DNA of 64,000 nucleotides from Triangularia verruculosa. Lineage: Eukaryota; Ascomycota; Sordariomycetes; Sordariales; Podosporaceae. Below are positions 34,781 through 43,223 of this stretch, piece by piece (positions within the stretch are counted from its first letter, which is position 1; each line of letters starts with the position of its first letter). A model generated the notes under the pieces. That model was not told the DNA's origin, did not search any database, and saw nothing but the letters and a program-made list of their open reading frames with translations. Position numbers and translations under genes: made by a program. Location: assembly GCA_033296885.1 (NCBI GenBank), contig MU864011.1, forward strand, positions 1 to 64,000, given 5' to 3'.

Positions 34781-35429
34781 GCCAATACTGCACCACCCTC
34801 GGCGTTCTTTCTTCGCTCGCAAGCCTCCTTTTTCAGCCGCATGGCTTTCTCATGTTCACAAAGGACCTCGGCTGGGCGCATCGGCTGCTCCTGTTGATGG
34901 GAGCTCGACCCATCTTGGCTGGAATGTCTCCAAGTAGGCACCTGGTGCAGGAGTGTAGGATGTTCTTCGAGTGGCGGGGCTCTGTGTGATATCCAGCCAA
35001 AAGATGGGGTCTGGGATCTTCAACGCCTCTTTCCATTGACCAGCTGCTCTTCTTCTCCCGTTCTCTCTCTGTTCGTCTGTCATCTGGTCAGCCATGAGTT
35101 ACTCCGCGCCCTGTTCTATTTGAAAGTGCTTACCGGCGCAAAAGTCAGGCAAGGCCGACCATTGTTGGTGGATATCCTTGCGGCGGCGTCCTCTTTTCCT
35201 TTGTAGATTCGCATCAAAGGGCACTGCCTCTGCCCGTTGACGCCGTGTATGTAGTCTCCCGCTCCAATATTTTCCAAAACCCGTGTTTGTGTGTTGTGTC
35301 TTATCTTCCGATCCATGTTATCTCGGCTCCTGACTCGTGTCAGATCGGCTTGAATGCGAGGGGGTTTCGACGGAGGAGGTGGGTTTCGACGGGGCTCGTG
35401 GCTCGGTAGAACTCGACGAATGAGGGGGT

Positions 35430-35640
35430 TTCGGCGGAAGAGGGTTTCAAGGGAGGAGGGGGTTTCGACGGCGGTTCGTTCGTTCGGAGGTATCTTGAAG
35501 AAGATTTGTTGAGAGGAAGCACTTGACGGTGGTTTGTTGAGAGAAGGAGGAAGAGGAATCTCGACGGCGGTTTGTTGAGAGAAGGAGGAGGAATCTCGAC
35601 GGCGGTTCGTTCGCAAGAGGTCGTGGATGCTCGATGCAAT
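35430..35640. repeat. Short tandem repeats (GACGGCGGTTYGTT with GAGAAGGAGGA)
   Basis: Three copies of TCTCGACGGCGGTT(T/C)GTT separated by GAGAGAAGGAGGA, preceded by GGGTTTCGACGG-type repeats from 35365. Overlapping minus frames read Pro/Ser/Lys-rich peptides (for example PPPSLNKPPS) and are repeat artefacts. Confidence 0.65.
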
Positions 35641-36084
35641 TCGCTTGGAAGTTGACGGGGTTTTCAACTAACCGGAGACGGGGGTCGCCTCTCTTGATGG
35701 ATAAAAGTTAGCTGTAGTCGATCAAAAATGTTGCGGGATATCCACTGTGGTTGCTGCTCAGAGAGCTCGAGAGTATGCGGTCTGCGGTCGCCTCTAATGC
35801 GGTAGGCAACAAAATTGAGGGTGCCATGCCCTTGGGCGTCGAATTGTTGATAGGGAGCTGCAGTTTCGGCGGTTTTCATCCCGCTGTGGATGGGGAGACG
35901 GCCTGGACCTAGTCCCTGTCGCCATCGACAGCCTGGAGAAAGCGGGGATAGGCATCTGGCCTAAGTTGTGGGGACGCGTTGTGGGAGATGTAACAGGGCA
36001 CTGCTCTTGGTCCAGGCAGAGATCAGCCATCCCAGTGATTGACTCCCCAGCAACCCATCAGTGCTGCACTTCGTCAGAGCCTGT

Positions 36085-36525
36085 AGCTTGCTCCCGCTTT
36101 TGACACGACATGACGCCCGCCACCAGCTTCGAGGCCTCAACAATACCAGCACTCGTCACTGCTGCGCAGGGCAGTACCGCCAATGATCTCGGTCTGCTGA
36201 GCCCCTAAAGCGCAAGTCCGACTCTACAAACCTTCCATGCTAACAGCTGATCGTCTTCCAGATGCCATAGACACGCGTCCAATCTTTTCGACTACCAGCC
36301 AGCGTCGACAACCCTCCTCAAGATCCCCTTCGTTAAACACCGAGCACCACGAGCCCCCGAATATCCCAATGCCTGATTTCCAACCGCGGCTCAGGGACAT
36401 ACAATCAAGAGATGGGATGCTATGGGCTGAGGTACAACGGTGGCATACGAGAACCTATCGGTCTGCAAGATTGGGACAAAGATACAGGAGGGCGGAGTTC
36501 AGATTCTAAGAAGGCCCTTGCATGC
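36085..36525 (+). pseudogene. Remnant of a plus-strand gene, copy 1 (paralogue at 45530-46035)
   Basis: Aligned along its length with 45530-45960. Shared strings include TTTTGACACGACATG, AGCCCCTA, CCTTCCATGCTAAC, GCACCACGAGCCCC and ATCGGTCTGCAAGA. A plausible intron 3' end (CTTCCAG) sits immediately before ATGCCATAGACACG, which in the other copy is ATGCCACAGACACA. The third codon CAG has become TAG here. The peptide end (YRSARL) is shared. Product unknown. The gene is broken by the TAG and further frame changes. Confidence 0.6.
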
Positions 36526-36956
36526 TGGAAGAAAACGCGGGCATCTCATCCTGACCGCTCACTTGCCAGTCTAAATAGTGTGAGCTCATCCTCGCAGATA
36601 TCTGGAATGACTCGAGGCTGGAGTGTGGAATCAATATTGCTGTGTCTTGCGCCGCATCTGGGGATTTTGTTTGCATGACTGTAACCATTTTTGATGTGTC
36701 TGAATAAGGATTGCACAGTACCCGTTGGTGTCTCTCTAGCTTAGACAGGTAGCATTGGAAGAATAGAAACAAAACCACGCTGCCCCTGACTTTGGACTGG
36801 GTATGTCAGGGGCGGCTGTTGGTTACCTAACCTACATAGTTAAGGAGCTTCGTAAACCAGATCCATTTGTCAACATTAACTGTACGGCCACATTACAATA
36901 TCCCGTAAAGGACTCGCGTTATCGCAACCAAACTCTCATACATGAGTCTCTCGTCC

Positions 36957-37012
36957 ACGGGTTAGGGCTTCGGGTTAGCGGTTAGGGATTCGGGTTAGCT
37001 GTGGTATGGAAA
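36957..37012 (-). repeat. Telomere-like repeat, right member of an inverted pair
   Basis: GGTTAGGGCTTCGGGTTAGC and GGTTAGGGATTCGGGTTAGC followed by TGTGGTATGGAAAA. This is the reverse complement of the arrangement at 30842-30893, with the single G/T-type variants of the two units swapped. The pair encloses about 6.1 kb. Confidence 0.8.
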
Positions 37013-37341
37013 AGAGGTTGGGGAACTTGTATTTTATTGCGGTGAGTACTAAAACCATCACAGTCTAAGATCAACAATGACAGCCTGGTTGTTGATGACT
37101 GAATACTTCTTCGGCTCTGAGAAACAGACACGCAGAGCCAATAGTGGCGCCAAAGATCAGCATGCGGCTGGTAAGAGGATATTGAGGGGCTCTGTCAGTC
37201 ATGTTGCGGTGTGTTTGGCGATGGTTTCGAGGGCGGCTGGTGCGGAGGCTATTGACGGCAGGAAGGGCTGTGATGCAGGGGTTCCAGTGGTGCCCAATTG
37301 CCACGCGCAGGGGTAGTGGACGAGTGTCTCGCCGGCAGGGC

Positions 37342-37971
37342 TCAGCAGGGGTCTGCAGCGGTTGTTGATACCCGTGCATATTTTGCATGTAGGTCAAAGA
37401 CTGTCTGTTCGGGCGACCTTGGCGGCAAGGAGCGTGCCGCTCCGCCGGGAACTCCTGTGGGCGATCCTGCTGCCGTCTGAGGCCTCTCGGATAACACCAC
37501 TCGATCCGGTGAAGGAGTTTGAAGGGGACGAGGTCTTGGTGGCCCTATCCTCACCAGCGTATTACGGTGCTCGGCGAAGATCTGGTCTTCGACGCGAGGA
37601 CTACACTGTCTGTACGGCCTCTGACCAACAAACTCTCTCACCGCAAAAGGTCTCAAACTCGGCAGTCTTCCGGGTGTCTGTGTATCGGGCAGACTACTCG
37701 CCGGCGGCTCAACAATTTCCCCTGGCTCTAGACTGCCGTCGCCATCCTCAATCGAGTCATCGTGTGGACCACTGTCCTTCTGGTTTTGAGAATCCTCTAT
37801 GACTTGGGAATCCTCGATGTCTTGGGAATCCTCAATGTCCGGGAAATCCTCGATGTCGTCATTGGGCATTGGACCATCGCTCAGGAGGTCGTTATCTCCA
37901 AAGTCGGGCGGCGCGCGAGTGCGCTTCAGCTGTTTCGGTTCCCGCGGCGGCATTTTCTTGGCCTTCAGCAT
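37342..37971 (-). CDS. Hypothetical acidic/proline-rich protein, up to 209 aa
   Basis: A minus frame starting MLKAKKMPPREPKQLKR (or MPPREPKQ six codons later). Residues 35-65 contain acidic repeats of the type IEDSQDIEDSQV, followed by a Pro-rich, Arg-rich tail. The composition suggests a disordered protein. No domain is recognised and no second copy is visible. It lies between the telomere-like repeat and the F400 gene, in the same orientation as all genes of this region. The DNA repeats that encode the acidic part (AATCCTCGATGTC-like) could also create an open frame by chance, so confidence is moderate. Confidence 0.45.
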   Translation of the reverse strand: MLKAKKMPPREPKQLKRTRAPPDFGDNDLLSDGPMPNDDIEDFPDIEDSQDIEDSQVIEDSQNQKDSGPHDDSIEDGDGSLEPGEIVEPPASSLPDTQTPGRLPSLRPFAVREFVGQRPYRQCSPRVEDQIFAEHRNTLVRIGPPRPRPLQTPSPDRVVLSERPQTAAGSPTGVPGGAARSLPPRSPEQTVFDLHAKYARVSTTAADPC

Positions 37972-38464
37972 GATGCTATTTTGGTGTCAGTATCAGAAAC
38001 TCAAGAGGGATGGGGAGGAATTGCCTTACAACAATGAAATTACGTCGATGGCGATGGTCGTTGTTCGTTTGTGAGTTGTAGTAGGAATCGTTTGTTCGGG
38101 TTGATCCAGTGCGTTGGACTGCAATCTTGCAGGCCCTGTCAAAGTCGGCCAATTACGATGCTGCATTTTGCTGCGGGTGTCCTGAAATGGAAATGTCAAT
38201 CTCCACACAAGCCGGGTTACAGGGGGTTCAGGAGGCAAGAACAAAACATGTCACATCACACTTCACACATTGCATTGGGTCAAATGGGCACAAAGAGAAT
38301 AATTACTTCATTGTGAAATAAAAAAATGATAACGCTCTGTAACTGACGGTAGGACCTTCAATCGAATCCTCCGACCGCTTTTCCCGCATAGCCTTTGGGC
38401 TGAGGATTTGGTTCCGTCAGCTTCCTCTCGATATCTTCCAAGACTTGCACCATAACCTCCTCCT

Positions 38465-39568
38465 TTATGTGCGTCTTGACTCCTCCTCGAGGAAAGGGCA
38501 CAGAAGCTTGTGGAAATCGGCCGCCATGTCCCCGAGGCCCTGTGTGAAGGGGCCGGTATTCGTCTCGTTGGACGTTTGGCATTCACGACACGACGGCTTG
38601 TGCGTCTCTTCAGAGACACGAAGGTACACATACATGTATTTCCCTTCCCCGTCCACGTCCCAGTCGTCCGTCATGGGAAGCATTGGCTTGTTCTCATACG
38701 GATACCACGCCTCGCCGGTTGGTCTGAACAGCCGAATGAGATCTGGGTCTGTTTCTTTTTCTTCCAACTTGATGACGGCAATGCATCGGTAATATACCGG
38801 CCGCTGTGCAAGCTCCTGAATCACCACCCGACAGAGGTCATGGTGAAACCGGACCGAGCTGGGCGCCTCGATGGTGACCATTATCCGCAGAAACACGGGC
38901 GCCACAAAGCATCTGTCCACCTGCATCCTCGAGATATTGCCATTGAACCGAAAGATGCCCGTAAACGATTCCGCAATGTGTTCCTCCAGAGGCTTGTCCG
39001 TGCTTTTCCAACTGAGCATTCCGTCTTCAGCCGGCAGCTGCGGAAACTGAACCCCTTCTGGTATCCCCGTCGACAGCCATTCCGTCTCCTCGTTGTATCG
39101 GAAGTAGACTGGCGACTCAAACACCGCCGTAAGCGTGTGAAGCTGGCTCCAAAACCTGGCTTTCATTGCCGTGCTTTCCATGTAAAAAAGGAAGCCGTGT
39201 TTCTTTGCTGCCATCCCGCTGATCATGCCCTCGGCGACCTCTGCATCAATTTTGATTGGCAGAGACTCAATGGCCGCGGCAAGCAGAAAGTGAAGAACCT
39301 CCCGTTCCTCGTCCTCCGACTGACCCCTCACACGGTGGAAAAGATCCAACCGTGCCTGTTGGTTGAGGAAGGACAGCATCGCCCTGATCAGAATCACAAA
39401 GCAGGCCAGGTTCGAACGACCGACTTCCTGGTTGGTATCCTGTATCGGAAAAAGACTGCCTTTGTGAAAGGCCCAAAACACAAAGTTGAAATGGGACTCG
39501 GTGTTGGCCAGCGCGCTCGCTGGCGCTGCTGGCGCGTTCGCTGACGGATTTGTCGTGATATTCGACAT
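38465..39568 (-). CDS. F400 family protein, intact copy 2, 367 aa
   Basis: Start set at 39568 (MSNITTNPSANAPA), matching the start of copy 1; the upstream in-frame codons begin at a non-ATG. No signal peptide or membrane segment. Family unknown. The protein has an N-terminal FVFWAFHKGS motif, a middle part with LPAEDGMLSW, and a C-terminal half rich in aromatic and beta-type residues: YYRCIAVIKLEE, LIRLFRPTGEAWYPY and DDWDVDGEGKYMYVYLRVS. These motifs are shared with 26234-27686, so they are probably structural or functional core. A Cys pair (CRECQ) follows. The C-terminal tail (LGDMAADFHKLLCPF) lacks the Pro-rich extension of copy 1. Its 3' and 5' flanks also share short stretches with copy 1, showing a DNA-level duplication. 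Confidence 0.85.
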   Translation of the reverse strand: MSNITTNPSANAPAAPASALANTESHFNFVFWAFHKGSLFPIQDTNQEVGRSNLACFVILIRAMLSFLNQQARLDLFHRVRGQSEDEEREVLHFLLAAAIESLPIKIDAEVAEGMISGMAAKKHGFLFYMESTAMKARFWSQLHTLTAVFESPVYFRYNEETEWLSTGIPEGVQFPQLPAEDGMLSWKSTDKPLEEHIAESFTGIFRFNGNISRMQVDRCFVAPVFLRIMVTIEAPSSVRFHHDLCRVVIQELAQRPVYYRCIAVIKLEEKETDPDLIRLFRPTGEAWYPYENKPMLPMTDDWDVDGEGKYMYVYLRVSEETHKPSCRECQTSNETNTGPFTQGLGDMAADFHKLLCPFLEEESRRT

Positions 39569-40145
39569 GTCAAAACTCGCGATCTGACGGTGAGAAAGTG
39601 AGTTGTAAGGAAGAATTTCTTTTTCGTGGGTGGGAGTCTGAAATTCTTTTTTCACTCTCGTCAAGGCAGGAGCAAGGCAGGAGCGAGGCAGGGAAAAGTG
39701 GGGCGGCTCACCTCATGTCATTGCATTGGCCGCATTTCCTGCTGGACATTGGCCCCTGAAAGAGCAGTCTTGTTTTAACGGCTAGTGACATTGACGGTTC
39801 TGGATACCTTCCTACGGTAGTTTCGTTTTCTGTATGTCATGGTGTTTTGGATGGCTGTCTACATGCTGAGTCAGGAATGACCTCTTGGCACGCCACTGAC
39901 ACCAAACCAACAGGTTGCTTCGTAGGTACCTACCTGTATACAAAAAGATGACTTGGAATTTGGGTATCAATAGCGGAAGCTGCCATCCCGCAGGTGTCTA
40001 TTTTGGCTGTGTGGCCCGGAACTGTTGAAAAGAAAGGACAGTTTACGCATACCTAGACAAACACATATCACAGAAAGAGTCACGGCAAAACATCATAATA
40101 ATCACGGGCACATTTTATAGAAAACAACAAAAAGTGTTTAATTCT
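39569..40145. other. Intergenic
   Basis: Contains the GTCAGGAATGACCTCTTGGC string (about 39870) shared with 28101. No gene seen. Confidence 0.5.
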
Positions 40146-41666
40146 CTATTCGAATTGGAAAGGAATATGATCTCTTCCCAAAAACAGATTGGCATACCGG
40201 GCCAATGACTCCTCAAACATGTCTAGCAGCTCGTCATCGAGATCTGCATAGGCGTCATGAAATGCCTCCCGTTCCTCATTATCATTGGCAGTGGCGATAT
40301 ACTGCTCGACATCGATCACGCTTCCGCGATAAGCTTCGACAAAGTGTCTAGCAAAGTCTTGATGGCCATGTATTCCTGTCTTGAAGATGAAGTACATATT
40401 GAGCCTTCCCATCAATTCATCTACCTCTACCTCCGTCTCACTGTGCCACGCTTCACAAAGGATCACCGCCATGTTGTTGCGTTCAATGGCCCAGTCAGGA
40501 GGGGTAGGCCGCCAGTCAGGATTGTGGACAGCCGGAACTGGAGGTGCCCACACGTTCCCAGCATTCTCTGCATCATCTAGGCCCGGGCCGGCCGGCTCAT
40601 CTTCGGGTGCTACAGCTATGTCGTCCAACTCTTGCTGGAATGCCATACCTTGGGCTCCATCATGCTCGGGTACCTCAGCGGGAACAGCCGGTGCTGGAGG
40701 TGCCACCACATTCTCGGCATTCTCGATCGGCTCAATTGGCCCGTCCAAAGCATCTTCGAGTGCTGCAATCATGTCTTGCACCTCTTGCTCCAATGCCCTC
40801 AGATGTCTGGCCCGATCCTCTTGCACTTGGGCTTCATCGGGCTCAGCGGGGACAGCCGGAGCTGGAGGTGCCACCACATTCTCAGCCTCACCGGCCGGTT
40901 CAATTGGCTCGGGCTCGGCATCTTCGGGTGCTGCAACCATGTCTTCCAACTCATGGGCTTCAGGCTCGGCATCTTTGCGTTCCAACCTTTGCAGTGATTC
41001 CCAAATCTCCTGCAGTTGGGCTTCATTAAGCTCGAGTATCTCAGCGGGGATGGCCGGAGGTGGAGGTGCCGGCACATTCCACTCATCATTCTCGACATCA
41101 GCTAGACCCTCACCGGCCGGCTCCATTGGCTCGGGCTCGGCATCTTCGGGCATTGCCATAATTTCATCAAGCTCGGGTACATCAGCCGCAGCGATGTCCG
41201 CTACCAATTCTGCCAGGTCCATGTCATTAGCTTCTTGGTTTTCAGCCACATGCACGTGTCCTGCTTCTTCTGCATCCGACCGGGTGTGGTAGTACGCATA
41301 ATAGTGTCTAGACCGGGAGTTTTCCGTCCTCGCGGCCATTAGACTGTATTCCAGCTGCTCTTGTCCCCAAGAAAAGCCCGCATCACGCGCCCGGAAGATC
41401 TGGAACCAAATCCTCATGTGAAGGGATGCGTCAGAAACGCACCTGGGCTCGACATGAGCTTCGAACAACGACTCCATGATTTGTTTGCCGCGTCGATCGT
41501 ATTCCTGCTCTAGCTCGACTCGTGTGAGACCAAGCCCCTGTTCTGCAGTCGCATCTTCAATGAACTGCTCCTCCATTCTGGAGTATCTTTCTTCGTTGTA
41601 CCGATTTGCATCGTGTAGATCAATGCGATGGGACCAATATGGCCCACGCCAATATTCTGCGTTCAT
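40146..41666 (-). CDS. A506 family: acidic, proline-rich repeat protein, 506 aa
   Basis: Single exon starting MNAEYWRGPYWSHR. Residues 1-150 are globular-looking (LHMRIWFQIFRARDAGFSW). Residues about 150-390 are strongly acidic with imperfect repeats built around MVAAPEDAEPEPIEPAGEA and VVAPPAPAVPAE, at least five times. Residues about 395-506 form a second folded part containing TPPDWAIERNNMAVILCEAW and ending DHIPFQFE. Family unknown. The acidic repeats are encoded by near-identical DNA blocks (for example GTGCCACCACATTCTC), so copy number should vary between strains. A broken relative lacking the repeats lies at 20767-21462. Acidic repeat regions of this type are usually disordered and can bind basic proteins, but no function is inferred. 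Confidence 0.85.
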   Translation of the reverse strand: MNAEYWRGPYWSHRIDLHDANRYNEERYSRMEEQFIEDATAEQGLGLTRVELEQEYDRRGKQIMESLFEAHVEPRCVSDASLHMRIWFQIFRARDAGFSWGQEQLEYSLMAARTENSRSRHYYAYYHTRSDAEEAGHVHVAENQEANDMDLAELVADIAAADVPELDEIMAMPEDAEPEPMEPAGEGLADVENDEWNVPAPPPPAIPAEILELNEAQLQEIWESLQRLERKDAEPEAHELEDMVAAPEDAEPEPIEPAGEAENVVAPPAPAVPAEPDEAQVQEDRARHLRALEQEVQDMIAALEDALDGPIEPIENAENVVAPPAPAVPAEVPEHDGAQGMAFQQELDDIAVAPEDEPAGPGLDDAENAGNVWAPPVPAVHNPDWRPTPPDWAIERNNMAVILCEAWHSETEVEVDELMGRLNMYFIFKTGIHGHQDFARHFVEAYRGSVIDVEQYIATANDNEEREAFHDAYADLDDELLDMFEESLARYANLFLGRDHIPFQFE

Positions 41667-41912
41667 GAGCAGTAAATTCCGTCAAACAATCAGCGAAATC
41701 GAGATTGCCGTCGCAGCGTTCTGAGGAAAATGGGATGAAATGGAAAGAGTTCCCGCCAATCTTGGCAAGGCTGAACTGGGGTGTGTGGCTGCAGCTTGAG
41801 CGGTGGTGGGGCGTTGCAGTGGGGTTCGGCAGTTGAGTGGGGTTCGGCAGTTGAGTGAGGCTGATCTGAGCGTGGGGTTGAGTGGGGTTGAGTGGGGTTG
41901 ACGTTTACCATA
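41667..41912. other. Promoter side of A506 gene with GAGTGGGGTT repeats
   Basis: Tandem short repeats GTTCGGCAGTTGAGTGGG and GAGTGGGGTT (41815-41900) precede the small transposon-like element. The same GGGGTTGACG string reappears on its other side at about 42095. Confidence 0.5.
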
Positions 41913-42075
41913 ATCTCGCGAAAGTCGGATTTGCCTGTGGAGACTTTTGATGGGCTTTATCCCTAACCCTTCCCTAAACTTCCTTGCTTGCGTTGCCTTG
42001 CAGATAGAGAGGAGACGGTGGGATTGGCCAGAACTCCCCTGCAATCTCCATAGGCAAATCCGACTTTCGCGAGAT
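41913..42075. mobile_element. 163-bp MITE-like element with 31-bp terminal inverted repeats
   Basis: The left end ATCTCGCGAAAGTCGGATTT (41913 on) and the right end (to 42075) are reverse complements over 31 bp with one mismatch (TGTGG versus TATGG). Each end is flanked by TA (41911-41912 and 42076-42077), as expected for a TA target-site duplication of a Tc1/mariner/pogo-type transposase. There is no coding capacity inside, so it is a non-autonomous element. No second copy was seen in the window. Confidence 0.85.
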
Positions 42076-42353
42076 TATACGGTACTGTGGATGGGGTTGA
42101 CGTGAGTGGGGTTGCAGCCTTGCTACTTTGGTGGGATCAAAGCCGGGATCAACGAGGGATTGGGGGACGGTGGGATGTATCACGTAGGTCAGATGTAATG
42201 TGGAAAGGTCGATACTTTAATGGACTGGCACTGGGAAAACTGGCGCTGGGAAAACTGGCCACAAAGAGGCAACACGGATGGGCTCACATTGGACATCACG
42301 GATCTGGCATGGAATGTAGGCTGGCAAAACGCAAAGACAATGAGTATTATTTT

Positions 42354-43011
42354 TTACGAAGAGCCTCTAACGCGGACCATCATGATAAAGATGGTCCCTC
42401 GGGCCGAAAGCAGGGCATTCCGAACGTTGAGGACCGTCTCGTTGTACGAAGCCGCCGACCACTGTTCCAACTCATCTCCAAATGCGGTGCGCAACCTCTG
42501 TTTATAGACAGTCATACCGCTATGGATATCCTCCCACTCCCGACTCGGAAAACTAAGGAATACCATATTAACAATATCACCCCTGTCCAGGGATTGCACG
42601 TAGGCATCAGCACCCTACAAGTTAGCCACCATCTCTACGAAGCTATGTACCCCGCTGTGTCTTGTAATAACTTGGACAGCGTGCCTCAGTCCCGGCGCAG
42701 GAACTACAAGCCCCATGCGAAATGTCCGAAGAACGTCCCATTAATTGGCCAGGCCGTTCCAGAGACACACGCGCAGCGCGGTAGACCCTGTTGATGGGCA
42801 CTATCCTAGGAGGTCGAGTGTAGATTCTCAACGAGCCTGGTCCCCCATATGGTAGAGACGGAGGCGCATCATCCCAGTCCTCCTCACTCAGCGCGGGCGA
42901 GTTGTTTCGAGTGCCTGTCTCTGCTGTGGCAACTGCATCTCCCAATCCCGCGTCCGTAGTGCCTGTGGCAGGGCCATCTTTCTCTCGAGGATACCAGAGT
43001 GGTAGACCCAT
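42354..43011 (-). pseudogene. Broken unknown gene next to family E
   Basis: Starts with MGLPLWYPREKDG at 43011 and reads acidic/polar then RIYTRPPRIVPINRVY to about 42740. The continuation is in another frame (FRMGLVVPAPGLRHAVQVIT, then SFVEMVANL), is interrupted by TAG at 42615-42617, and goes on as GADAYVQSLDRG and FGDELEQWSAASYNETVLN to the stop at 42354. Both halves look protein-like, so one frameshift and one CAG-type nonsense change broke a gene of about 220 codons. No second copy was recognised in the window, and function is unknown. Confidence 0.6.
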
Positions 43012-43223
43012 TGTTGCAAGACTTTTGATCCGTGCCGTGTCAAAAAGGAAAATCAGTTGTGAGTCATGGAACTCTGGATAAAAGGCTTTTCGGGATGCTT
43101 AGATGGGAAGGGGCGATGGCGAACGGGAAGGAAACATCAATGTCACATAATCACGTCATGCAAATGAACAAAATTCACAGAGAAGAAATGTGTTTTTACT
43201 ATCTACAAGATGCGTTGCACATT

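Noticed and set aside
30842..37012. Starship or Helitron between the telomere-like inverted repeats
   Set aside because: No tyrosine recombinase (DUF3435-type), Rep/helicase or other transposase sequence was found inside, and no target duplication is visible.
38510..39544. 344-codon plus frame
   Set aside because: Shadow of the F400 gene, which has a conserved paralogue on the minus strand.
40381..41292. 303-codon plus Ser/Ala-rich frame
   Set aside because: Shadow of the acidic repeats of A506.
42087..42794. 235-codon plus frame
   Set aside because: Antisense to the broken minus-strand gene at 42354-43011, which has better protein character.
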